A stretch of DNA of 64,000 bases, taken from the NCBI RefSeq assembly GCF_019925205.1, contig NC_083568.1, forward strand, positions 22,876,393-22,940,392, read 5' to 3'. The notes under the pieces are model-generated. The model worked only from the letters and a program-made list of their open reading frames with translations, was not told where the DNA came from and made no database searches. Made by a program: the position numbers and the translations under genes. Of this stretch, positions 50,264 through 62,040 are shown piece after piece. The first letter of the stretch is position 1, and each line of letters starts with the position of its first letter. This DNA is from Metopolophium dirhodum (Eukaryota; Arthropoda; Insecta; Hemiptera; Aphididae).

Positions 50264-51202
50264 TATCTTTCACGAAATACTACAATATTATAATATTTTT
50301 ATTTTTTTTTTTTATTTTAGAAAATTTACAATCTATATATTGCATGACACAATAAGTAAACTAGATGACTGACATAACACTATATATATAATACAAATAA
50401 CATATGAAGCACAAGATAGGGGGAATCATCCAGCGTTGGTACAATGGTACCATCCAATTATAATAATATTATAAATATTATTTAAGAACTAAAAAGTGCA
50501 TTACCTAACATACATTTTCTTAAATAAAATATATAAACACCAAACAGCCCTAATTGTTAAATAAATTAACGATTATTATATTTTATAACGGGTCAGGTAC
50601 CCGATTGAGATCATTGATTTCTTGCACACGATTATAATTATTAGGTACATATTTTCCAAAGCAAAAACAACAACAGTTATAACTTATTATATTTTAGTTT
50701 CTAAAAAAAAAAACCAAGAGAAAAACGGTCTCTAAAACAAATAACTAGTCGTTGATACATCGGAGTACCACAGGCACGACCACCATAACCTGTCAGTACG
50801 CGGCCCTTCGGGAATAACCAGATTGCCCGATGGTCCGACCCCCGTTACCGACGTACGATTAGCGCCAGTACAATTTGGACGCATAACAATTATGCGTAAT
50901 TAACGGCCATATCGTGACACGGCAGTGCGGTTGATAAGCTGATATATTATGCGACATGACAGTGATACGAATTAGCGACGGTTTCACCACAAGATAATTT
51001 TCTGTTTGCGGAATTATTACAATCCGTGGTTAGACCGCAACGACGCATTTCGACGATAATATTTAGTGACATTCCAACCACGATTTTCTCCGCACTACAG
51101 CCACCACTCAACAGAAACCCCGACTGGGCTCAACTATAATTATATTTGTATAATATACAATAGGTAGTACCTAAGTAGCCTTTTAATATCCAGGGAAGTG
51201 TT

Positions 51203-51218
51203 GGGGGGGGGGGGGGGG
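51203..51218 (+). repeat. G homopolymer (16)
   Basis: An uninterrupted G run just upstream of the decayed finger exon at 51285. Confidence 0.85.
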
Positions 51219-51284
51219 CGTCCACTGTATACGTCGGACATGTCCTAAAAATCAGACGATCTTCACGCATAGCTCAATTACACT

Positions 51285-51605
51285 GTGTTTAAATGTATAA
51301 AAAGTTCTATAAATGTATCACGTATGGGAAAATGTATATTGATAAATGTTCCCTGAATAGGCACCTGAAAACTCATTTAGGATCAGTGATTTCATGTATC
51401 TATAGTATTTGCTCATATGTTTCCTCGCGTCGGGTTAGCCTAATCAGGCCAATCAGAGTCAACATAGTAATATTATACTGAATATTTGTGTAAACTCGGA
51501 ACTACTAATTAATTATTTTAAAAAACAAGGCTCGCTAAAAATAATCATGAATTCCAGGACGCCATGCAAATAGTTGAAGCAGATCCTCAGGTGGCGGGTA
51601 ACTCA
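51285..51605 (+). pseudogene. Decayed copy of the zinc-finger exon 1
   Basis: The frame from 51293 reads YKCITYGKMYIDKCSLNRHL then KTH: a C2H2 finger in which the second cysteine has become tyrosine. A second finger-like stretch (ISCIYSICSYVSSRRVSLIR) has lost its histidines and stops at 51479-51481. Downstream in another frame, NSELLINYFKKQ matches YSELLNKLFKTI of the gene at 40622, and a donor-like GGGTAACT follows near 51596. It is a pseudogene by loss of metal ligands and frame. Confidence 0.75.
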
Positions 51606-51795
51606 AATGTTTTATATTTTTAATTTTAAATATTTTAATAATAATTAGCCATGTTAGGTCATCCGATCGTTTTAAACAAGTTTCCCCTCACCGCTACGAG
51701 TATTATTCTAGTAAAAATTGATTTGCGTTATCAATAATATAATTATATAATATCATGTAACCTCTTGGTCACCACTGTTGACGAGGAGCTAGAGA

Positions 51796-52061
51796 AAGTC
51801 CGAAAATAATGTTGCCAACACTATTTTAGCCGAAAAATATTTAAACCAAATAATATTTACCCGAAAATATTTCAGCTCAAAACAATTTAGTCAAAAATAT
51901 TTTGACCTAATCATTTTTTAGCTGATAAATATTTTGTCCGAAACGTATTTTATTTTTCACCTGAAATACTGCCGACTGAAATGTATTCGTCCACTAAAAT
52001 ATAGGCCCAATAAAAAATGTTTGCCTAAAATGGGGTTCGGACACGATATTTTCGGATTTTG
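51796..52061. mobile_element. Element built of iterated CCGAAAATATTT units
   Basis: About a dozen units near 20 bp, each a variant of CCGAAAATATTTTAG, fill the interval. The first lies in one orientation (TCCGAAAATA at 51799) and the last inverted (TATTTTCGGATTTT at 52047-52060), so the ends form terminal inverted repeats. No coding potential is seen. Confidence 0.55.
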
Positions 52062-53122
52062 TATATACTCCCCTAACTAACTCCCTGAACTCCTCTAACT
52101 ACGTAGTATTCCATCAACACCCAACGCGTAATGCAACAACCGTTTTATAATATATATATAATGACGTCGATGTATAAAAGTATTTTTGTTGTAGTTGTTG
52201 TGGTTGTAACTGTTATTATCGTCATAAAATTAATATAAACTCGTACATAGACGGGTATAGGGTGGGCCTGGTTAGGACTTGGACGAAGTTAGTTGTAGTG
52301 GGGTGGTGGAAATGGATGTCGCTAATAACTTACATGTCACTTTTATGTCACAAAAACTCAGCTAATCTACTGCATTGCTGTCACAAAATCGCCGATATTT
52401 ACCGCAAACAAATTGTATATAAGATATAATGTACTTCATAATATTATAAGGTCCAGGTTTGTTCATGGCGTGGTATTATTCAGCTAAAACCATGTAAGTG
52501 ACTTCTACACTCTATCGTGTCGTCAATAATTATTTAACATGTCGTTTTAAAATCTGAATGTTCCAATAATGACCGAATGCTGTGAAAAATATCTTTTTAA
52601 TGTAAGTACCACATGTTACGGCAGTAAAATTCAACTTATCAACGTTCACTTACAGAGGTAAAATGGTTATACTCGATGTTTAAAACTTTAAATTATCAAA
52701 GGTCACACTGCCCAACCCCTAACCATGTCCTAAACATTTCTACAAAAATAATGTTATTGAATAAAATATATTATGGACGACACGGTAATGTGTAAAATCA
52801 ACTTCACTATGCAGCAGGATTCGGGACGTCGAGTTATCCAGCTGCAGCACTAGTATTGTATACCTACGTAACATTATTACCTGTTATACGGCCGATTCGT
52901 GCTCAATATATAGGTCGATAATGGTGCGGTTTTCAATAGAAAAATCGGCGTCGGTGTATATTAATATCATGATATGTGTGTGTTGGCAAAAAGCAGACCG
53001 CTGAGGGTGCAGGTCCGGTGGTGGGTCGCCGAGTGAAATACACCGGGTCCGAAAGGTTTTCACCCTCTTTCGGAGAAGTCCCGTCGTAGTCGCTCGGGTG
53101 GTGGTGGTAGGTACGGTGCTTA

Positions 53123-53136
53123 CCCCCCCCCCCCCC
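53123..53136 (+). repeat. C homopolymer (14)
   Basis: An uninterrupted C run within a GC-rich patch at 52900-53260; overlapping minus-strand open frames there show no recognisable motif. Confidence 0.85.
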
Positions 53137-54518
53137 AATTCGCCGTGTTAATAATTTAAACGATACGACCGGGCGACCGGCCAGCGTCCTCGATGATTTG
53201 CGATATTTCCCGGTCGGATGACGGCTAGCCGGTGCCCGGGCAAAGGGCACATACTATTATTATATAGATCCTTTTCGATATATTGAACTTTACTTTCTGG
53301 TTCTGCGAACGTGTTTCATACGAATAATATTATTATATACCTATATATATTTTTATTTTTAAAAACACACCCACACACATACGTGCACACACGACCGCGC
53401 TAAACCGACGAAATTATAGCCGAGGTAACCCGGCGTAATGGCCGAAGAAAATATTTATTATCTATGAGTGTATAATATGTGTGCCTCCAATATATATAAT
53501 GCGTATAGGTAAATATATAATATGGGTACGAATATAAACGAAAAATAAGTTAAACCTTATAGAGAGCAATAAAAAAAGTAATAATAATAATGACATACAC
53601 TCGCGCTAGTATATTATAATATAATATAGGTACATATATTATATATATAATATTCGTATGGGGTAATATGGTACATAATAATATTATAACTTTTAAATAA
53701 CACCTCCACGCCCTCCACGTCGTCTTCGATTTTTTTTTTATATATTTATATATTATAATAACGCTTATAATATCTCAGAACGAATATTATCAAATCACCT
53801 CCGGGCGTGGTATTATTATTTACTCGTTTATTCGATAGATTTAATTGTTATTGCAGGTACTGCTATGCGATGTGATTAAAACTATGGAAATTGTTTTATA
53901 ATTGTACACTTTGAAAGTCGAACAACAACGAAAAACACTAAATCTCTAAACAAAACAACACTACTCTAGAATTATCTGATTATCGTGCTATTTTTTTCTA
54001 TAACGATAAATTTATGAACATAATAATATTATAGGTACCGAATAGAATCTTTGAAACGAGTATATACAGAATATATATACATATAGAGGTATTCTGAAAA
54101 TATGAGTCAAATAAATATAGTATAATATTAAAATATATGATGCAAGATACTACCAAAGCCAAACGTATTATTTTTTTAAAATTTAAAACCGTATTTTATG
54201 ATTATAAGAATTTTTGTTTTAGTTATAGAATGAAGTAGATACCTATACTAACCGTTGTTTCAACGATGCGTATACAATACACAGTTTTGATCAAAAGCGG
54301 AAAGAATTTGTGTACGCACTACGTACATATTGTTATTTTAATGTTCTTTATCGTTAATAATAACACAGTACAACAATATAAAGGGTTTTTCTTTGGAAAA
54401 AAAATTTTAAAATATTACCTGAAAGGTATGTCGTATTTTTTGAACTGATAGTGATAACGTTTAAGGTTCACTTTACTTAAAATAAATTAAGATAATGAGA
54501 CGGACGAAATATTATAAC

Positions 54519-55093
54519 TAAAGACCGGATTTATATGTTTTTACATATCGTTACTGGGTCTATGCAGTCTTATGAGAGTAAAAAATGTGGATGATTTGTT
54601 CAATTCTGAATGCATAGAAAAAAGTTTTTTTTGCATATTTGAGAATATTTTATGGGTTAGAGAATATTTAACTCATTTAGCATATTTTGGAATATTTCGT
54701 AAATTGTGAGAAAAAATTTGTATTTATTTTTAATTTTAATATTACGGTACCCAGGAAAAATTTTTTTGAACATTTACAATTTTTTATTTTATCATTTCCA
54801 ACTCTTACTAAAGTGCAATAATATTCCATTAGAATACGAAACTTTAAATACCTAATAATTAACTCACTATTAATATAAAATTGAAAAAAAAAAATTTTAA
54901 ATGCATATTAAAGTAAATATAATGATGTTTATTGATTATTTTTGCATATTTTTGCTTTTTTTTTGTATATTTTGCATATTTCAGCATATTTTTTAAATTG
55001 TTAAGAGAATATAATGAGAATATTTTAAGGTTTTTTTCGAGAATATTAGCATCATATTTAAGGTATTTTAAGAGAATATAAATCCGGTCTTTA
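54519..55093. mobile_element. hAT-type MITE with 8-bp target duplication
   Basis: Perfect 18-bp terminal inverted repeats TAAAGACCGGATTTATAT bound a 575-bp element. An exact 8-bp duplication ATTATAAC flanks it (54511-54518 and 55094-55101), the length typical of the hAT superfamily. Inside, many GCATATTT and GAGAATATTT words occur near both ends, as in some hAT MITEs whose subterminal repeats bind transposase. No transposase is encoded. Confidence 0.9.
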
Positions 55094-55689
55094 ATTATAA
55101 CATTATAATTCGTGCTATTGGGAGCTAACATTACAACAATATAATATTATTATAAATATAAAAGTATTTTTTCTTTTTTTCTAAAACATCCACTTACATT
55201 GTATAGCCATGTGAAATGCACTAATGTTTTATAAAAACATTTCACACTTTACGATAATATCTTTATAAATGTATTTTATAGGAATCGGTGTAGTTGTTTA
55301 TTTGCCAGCCGTGTAATATACTCCGAGGGAAATGCACACGCGAGTGCCTATATAACTTTTGCGAAAATACTTTATAATCGTACAATAAAAGTTTTACTAA
55401 CTTATTGTCTACAAACGTTTTTATAATCCATTTAATGTATACCCGGTACATATTTTTATATTACTTACAAGATATTATCCAATCCGCTGACAAATTAGCG
55501 GCGATTAAAACTTAACGGATTATGTTGTTATATAAGTAGAAAACATTTTAATATTGTAATGGAACATACAAACCATATCGTTATTTCCTTATAATCGGAT
55601 TCGTCGATCACAGTGTTTTGACTCGACTACATATTATAAGGAGACGGATAAATAATTGGTTGAGAACAGAAAATGTGCTAAAAGATCAA

Positions 55690-55870
55690 ATCTCCGGGCC
55701 CAGTTTAAACTTGCCGTGAGTTAGTTTATTAAGGAGAAAAAAAAGAGGGACTAACCGCTGAAGATGTCATTAACTTATTATGTCGATATAATCAGCAAAT
55801 TGCCCTCGACGAATTGACGTTGCTCCTTCATAAGGATAAGCCATTACTTCAGCTAATATTCACCGTTTAA
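55690..55870 (+). pseudogene. Coding-like relic, frameshifted
   Basis: One frame reads KRSNLRAQFKLAVS and then hits a TAG. After an A-run near 55736-55744 another frame reads EGLTAEDVINLLCRYNQQ and ALDELTLLLHKDKPLLQLIF to a TAA at 55868-55870. The amphipathic, codon-like character suggests decayed coding sequence, perhaps from a transposon. I do not recognise the family, and chance cannot be excluded. Confidence 0.25.
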
Positions 55871-57986
55871 ATTATACTCCGTAAGCACAGACGTGTTATT
55901 AAACTATTAAAAATAAAAAAAAAAAACGAACGCATCGAAACGCTTAATAACAATAATAATACTGTTGAAAATCGTGTAACCTGTAAATTAAATAAAATAT
56001 AAAGCTTAAATTAGAATTGCGAAAAAAATTTAAATAAAAATGATTTTAAAATTACACTGGCTGTGAAGATATAACGTAGTTATAATAGTCTGAAAATAAA
56101 TTTAAATATGTTTAATGTAATAATCACGCAGCACTTAGACAAAATGTGCAAGTTTTCAAAAGTATTGCTTTGCTGTCTGGTTAATAAAATAATAATAATA
56201 AATATTAATAGAATTTATTAAATAAATTATAAAAATCAATTCCAGACTAGTAACGAAAAATCAAAACCACGTTTGTGTTAATAATCGTTAATCCGTTAAT
56301 AGTATTATGTTAAGCCACCCGTCAGATTCACCACCGGTGTGATATAATAAATACATTTTTGGTAAAATGCTTTTGAAAATTAAAATTAATTAAAATACAA
56401 TATTTTTGAGATTATACTATCGTTTATTACAGTATTTTTACTAATTTTGATTTAATTAAAAACGCTTGAAAAATAATAACATTGGTTATAATATTATGTT
56501 CACATTTTATGGTCGTATGTGATATTCTACTATTACCTACCTATATTATATGAGAGCACGTATTTTTGCAAAAGTGTACACGCGCCCGAAATAAGAATAT
56601 TTTTTTTTTTATTAAAAATCCAAAAGAAAGAAGAATATTTTTACGAAATGGGAAGAGCAACATAGTAAAGTCTAAATCAATGATTTTAAACCTTTGAGTG
56701 GATTGGGTTTACCACTTTCTCGGTGCCGCAGAATTCATATATTATTATGTATACCTATTGTATATACATATAAAATGTATTATAGTATTTTATTTTACAA
56801 ATAGTTTGGTCTTGATGATTGTAGTATATTAATGCTGTCGAATAAATCTATCACTGTTATTCAGATAAAACTGTACAACATGATAACGTTATCGTGATAT
56901 ATATACTTATTCCATAGCAATATAAACTAATTATATTATGTAGGAGATTGTACTAAAAACGCGATTGAGAACAGCGATATTTCGCAGCAAACCACTGCAA
57001 CATTTTGAAGTCCGCGCGTATGTTTTTTTTCTTCGTCTTTGGAAACTTCTTAACAATATTGTTTAATGCGCAACAGGTAAAGGTAGATATAATATTATAA
57101 TATGGACCACGCGAGAGCCGAGTTTGGAATACATAATATTATTATATTTTGTACATCGGTTGTTTTCGTTTGGTGTAAATCGCGTTCGACAAAACACGTA
57201 CAATATATACATAATATAATGTGATATAACACTCACGCGAGCTCGCTTTCCGCTCGCCTGTACGCAATATTATATAATATTATGTGGATATAAGATATGT
57301 GGTTTTGTGGTAAATATGCTCGCACACGGATTACCGTACTTAATGAACTCCTATTGCTATAGATGTATTATGCTAGTCGCCAGGGCACAGAAAAGTGAAC
57401 CGACAATGGGAAACTAAAATATGAAGAAAAAAAAAGAACTGTTAAAATATGATAATTTCTTAGAAATTGTTTACAGAAAAACCTACCGGTGGACGCTACG
57501 TGTAGGTACAGTGAGACAGTTTGATGTTTATAAATTATAATAGTTGCATTACAAAACTCGGTGACTCGTTTGGTTTAAATACATCATAGACAGTCCTAAG
57601 TCTGTTAAAATGGGAAGGAAAATGTTAGAAAAGTGTAGTACACACCAAAAAACATTAGGGACCAAACTAGTGTAATACCTAAAATAATTCCGGAGCCAAA
57701 TATTATGACAATTTTAAATTCAAGACTCAATTTGGATGCATCCTTTTCGTTCCGTACATTTATTTTCACAACTCAAACTACGATGATACGAAATTCTTGA
57801 TGGTCGGAATACATATCATTCCCATTGAATAAGTTTGAAAATCAACAGAGAATCAACCGAAATATCTAATTGTCTAAAATGTATAACACAACGTTTGCGG
57901 AGTTTTGATCATAATAATACGTCATTGTGTTTTCCTTTAATATGATATAAATATTTAATAATATCATGTTCTTAATAATGTTGCAG

Positions 57987-59355
57987 ATAAATACCGCGTG
58001 GACATAGGAGGACTTCATCTTCCTATCCAGCACCAGACCAAAGTATTGGTTAAGGTATGTATTTTTTTTGTTTTGAAGTCTTAGCTTCTGACTAACCCCA
58101 GTGATTACAATAGTACCTACAGTAGCTCCAGGCTCCTTTTGATTCACTTGTCTAATTTAATATTTAAAACTTAAATTCTATTAGGCAAACTCGGAAACAT
58201 CGACTGACGGTGTCGGGGAAGCCGAAGACAGTAGCAGTGACAGTAGCAGTGACAGTAGCAGCTGCGACAGTAGCACTAGTAGCAGCGGAAACCACACAGA
58301 TGGTGATAATGTCATCGAGAATTCTTTGGTAACATTTTTACCTAACTAAGAGAAAATACGAAAATCGCACCCAGACAGCAATTTTTTGTTCAAAAATATT
58401 ATTCATATAATTTATAATTTATTATAATATTAGTATTATAATGTTATTATAATAATATTATAATATTATCATTACAAAATGCTGTCTGGGCGCGGTTAGG
58501 GCTTATAGATCAATGGTGTGTATTATATTTAACAACGAATTCTACACTATTTTTATCATCGATATCATTATAATACATATTTAGATATATATAGCTAATA
58601 ATTGTGTATTTCACTCTTATTTCTATATTTGAAAGTATTGCGCGATGTGAAGGCAAGATAGGATGGGTACCTATTGGATGGTTATAATCGACTTGAGAAA
58701 ATTACTTAGGTGGAAATGTGAAATGCTACAGAGCAATGACGTAAATACACTCATCTTAAATTCTTAATCTGACGATAAAATGTCCCCGTTAATTGCTGCA
58801 ATACCTGTACTATATCTGTGGCAGTTTAGGAAGGCTCCAGATTCGGGATAATGTAAAAATTATTGTAATAATTTATTTAATGATTACACAGACACAGACA
58901 ACACTTTTCACATATATATATACTATATACATACATACATACATACATACATACATACATGCATACACACATACACATTTTACACGCATATACCCATACA
59001 TATACATAATATAGAGATGCAGACACATTGGCGGGAGGCAAGAGCTTAACCATCAAACGTATAAATATTTACGATAATATTTACTATAGATTTTCTAGTT
59101 ATAATAATAATTAATTACTATTAGGTAACTGTGCGCAAAATATTAATTTATATCAAACCTATTACCTTATATATATATTGATATTATACTACTATAACGT
59201 GTTCATATCGATTGATTGTATTTGTATGTAATGTAATTATTCATTTTTAGACGGCTGCGATGAGGATTCGTTGCCCGAATTGTTCAACAGAGATGATTTT
59301 ATACACAGACTATGTGTATGATACATGTGCCAAATGCCAACATCATTTTGAGTAA
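57987..59355 (+). CDS. Three 3' exons: Ser/Asp-rich segment and C-terminal zinc ribbon
   Basis: Exons 57987-58054 (acceptor TTGCAG, donor GTATGT), 58185-58328 (acceptor TATTAG, donor GTAACA) and 59251-59355 (acceptor TTTTTAG) join in phase 0. The first reads KYRVDIGGLHLPIQHQTKVL; the second is acidic with a repeated DSSS unit encoded by AGTAGCAGTGAC repeats; the last encodes RCPNC, 17 residues, CAKC and HHFE before TAA. The two CxxC pairs should bind zinc. AATAAA signals follow within 70 bases, so this is a gene's 3' end. The first exon needs one base from upstream; the exon ending at 41142 supplies exactly one, giving Asn. A link to the two-finger gene is therefore possible but unproven. The family is not recognised. 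A MITE lies in the last intron. Confidence 0.65.
58366..58494. mobile_element. 129-bp MITE in the last intron
   Basis: CGCACCCAGACAGCA at 58366-58380 pairs with TGCTGTCTGGGCGCG at 58480-58494 (one mismatch in 15). The core is almost pure A and T. No clear target duplication was found, so it could also be a plain hairpin. Confidence 0.55.
58926..58960. repeat. (ACAT)n microsatellite
   Basis: A tetranucleotide array in the last intron, continuing imperfectly to about 59010. Confidence 0.9.
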
Positions 59356-59410
59356 TTTAAGAGGTTGACTGTCCCAATAATGTCCTCACTTAACAACATT
59401 AATTTTAAAA

Positions 59411-59420
59411 AATAAATAAA
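59411..59420 (+). terminator. Polyadenylation signals
   Basis: Overlapping AATAAA hexamers lie 56-65 bases after the stop codon at 59355. The cleavage site itself cannot be placed. Confidence 0.65.
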
Positions 59421-62040
59421 TATTATGCCTATATTATCATCCTTATTGTTCTTTTATAAGTACAATTTTATAAGTCAATGTAAATTTTTGTAAATAATTT
59501 TATGTATTATAAATTGTAAAGCCTCAAAAAAAAAACTAATTAAAAAGTTACCTGACGGTCAGGAATACTTAATAAATATAAAAAAAAAAGAACAAGTGAT
59601 TGACTTCGTTATTATTATATTACTATTGACTATGCCACATAATATTAATTATGTATTATCAATAATATTGATGTATTATGAGCCTATTATTAGTACCTAT
59701 CATAAACGATTATAAATGTAAGTAGACTATAGTGTGATTGAATGTATTGTACATTGGAATTAATTTCCGCCAATAAAGATTATCATTATAAATCGGTGTA
59801 CCTCGGTCCTTGAAGCAAACTATAATATTAAAACTAATAAATGGATATAATATGTTTTTTGATAAAATAAAATGTTCTTAGATAATTATTATTGAAGTGA
59901 TTTTATTACAACATTACATTTTTGGCAAAACTGTGGTTTGCTACTCATCTGTATCAACATATACATACACATTGACTTCCCCTTTTATAGTGTATGCTAT
60001 GTATGATATGTTTTTAGAAGAACGTAACAGAATATACATGTTTGCAATTAATTTATTGGCACGAGTTTTTAAGAAATTAAGTACCTAATTATTTATTTTT
60101 AAGTAAACCATAATCCTTACGAAACAATTAATGAGAAATATATATTTAGTTTATCTATATGATTTCAGATTTAACAAAATGTAAGGTAATGTAACATATT
60201 ATCTGAGTTTCTTCAAAGTTCAATCGATATTAGTTGGCGCACTTTTTTGTATTATTTATTTGATCACACAAATATGAAATAATATAATATTCAATATAAT
60301 TTCTTGCATTTGCTTCAGTTGGTAGTTTAGTGTATTATTGTCAACTAACAAGTCAAAATTGTGTTTTTATATTGTTTTTTTTTTCAATTTGCTTACTTAG
60401 TTATTAAAGCTTTTTTTTAAAACGCTAAATTTTTGGAAAATTCAGTGACTCACTGAGTATTCATTTATGGTGTACACAAAAAATCAACTCTGATAATTAG
60501 TAAAATGGACCATCCTGTAATTTTGTACAATGCAATTAATAATTATGAAATGTTTTAAAAATAACGCAACATACACATGGTACTCATTAATATGTTTAGG
60601 AATACAAACTTAAGATACTAAAATAATTATTCCTTTAATTTAACATAATTTTGCTAAACTTAATTAACTAATATTAAATAATACAGGAAGGTGTTTTATA
60701 TAATACTATTATTATAATAACTGTCTATAATTATTCCATTTTACGAAATAATTGCATACAAACTTAAAATGTGTAAACTTACCCTACCTACTACGTTTTC
60801 AAGATTAAAATAATTAAATGTCGAATACGAGTACCGAAAAATAATGTTCATTATAAAATGTCGAGTTTTCACACGGATGAACATTTAAATATTATTATTC
60901 AAATATTAATTTATACAACAATCATTCGATTACAAATATATCAACGTTTTACCAGACCGCATAGAAATATTTAAAAACATATTATCGTGTGCACAGTAAA
61001 ATCCGTAGTCTAATTCAATTCGTCCGAACCAGTCGAATCGAAACTGTGCCGCTGAATCGCTTGCGGAAAATACTCGTGACAGTAATATTATTATAATCGC
61101 GGCATTGAAATAATTCAAATATGGTCCTGAAAATGACGTGGCATAATAATAACAAACTAAACGAAATCGATTATTGAATACTTATTCAAGATTTAATGCA
61201 AAAGATCTGTTAAATAAAAAAAAAACACCGTTTAACATTATTATAATATGTGTACGCGGACGCACTGCACATTATTTATTATAGGAACGATCGAACGAGA
61301 CTTCGATTTCCTGACACGGCTGGGTGTAACGAAATTAGCGCTGAAAAATCGCTGAAACCCCCAAACGTGGTAAGCAAACCGACAAAAAAAAAAAAAAAAA
61401 ACGCCGCTGGGCGTGTAGGCTGCACATCGGCACACGTCTTTCGCCTCATACTCATGAGCAAACGGTTTAAAATAATGTTATGTTGATTTATGTTGATTAT
61501 CGAAAAGTGATCGGATCGAGCGGAACCTCGGTGAATTTATTATTATACTATCGTTTATCGGGAACGGAAACAAAAACGGAAGAACCGCGTTTGTGCAGAC
61601 CGAACTGCGCGAGGGCCGACTGCGGCGAGAACCGATGGGCCAGCGCGCGGAACTAAAAAAGGTTCTAGAAACCGGAAACGCGAACGAGGTCGTTGCATCG
61701 TTGCGCGTGTGCACTCTAAGCTGACTGTGCGATGAAACCTATTTACCGCGTATGCGGTATACGGTCATATCGAGCCATAAGCATACACATTTTGAAGCCG
61801 TAAGGCCCATTTTTTATGCAAACGAACCTCGTTCATAGCCTGGTAAAATGTTTTCATCAAATCATTATCATAATATTATTACGACGTCATGATTGACGCT
61901 CGATTCAGCCAAATGCGTGTTCGGAACATTTTCATTCGATTTAAATATAAAACTTACATTTTGTTTCGGGATAAACAGTAGAGATTAACCTAATCCGACC
62001 TGACTACGCGTGCCGATGGTCACTTTATATTTTGTTCAAC

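Larger units (their letters stand above)
41143..57986 (+). other. Region between the two parts of the zinc-finger gene; possible intron
   Basis: It holds a 15-base C run (42277-42291), SINE copy 2, an iterated-unit element (43940-44404), the DUF4806 relic, CA, AAT and CT microsatellites, decayed zinc-finger copies (49633-50263, 51285-51605), a 16-base G run, a second iterated element (51796-52061), a C run (53123-53136), a hAT-type MITE (54519-55093) and a coding-like relic near 55690. An open stretch after TGTCAG near 41400 encodes a Cys-rich CECNSCCK sequence but is not in the phase left by the exon ending at 41142. GC-richer patches at about 41970-42440, 48600-48970, 50750-51130 and 52900-53260 have no recognisable genes. 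Confidence 0.45.

Noticed and set aside
57020..57076. Signal-peptide-like first exon (ATG, T-rich hydrophobic codons, GTAAAG donor)
   Set aside because: Its phase (0) does not fit the exon at 57987, and its hydrophobicity comes from a T-run.
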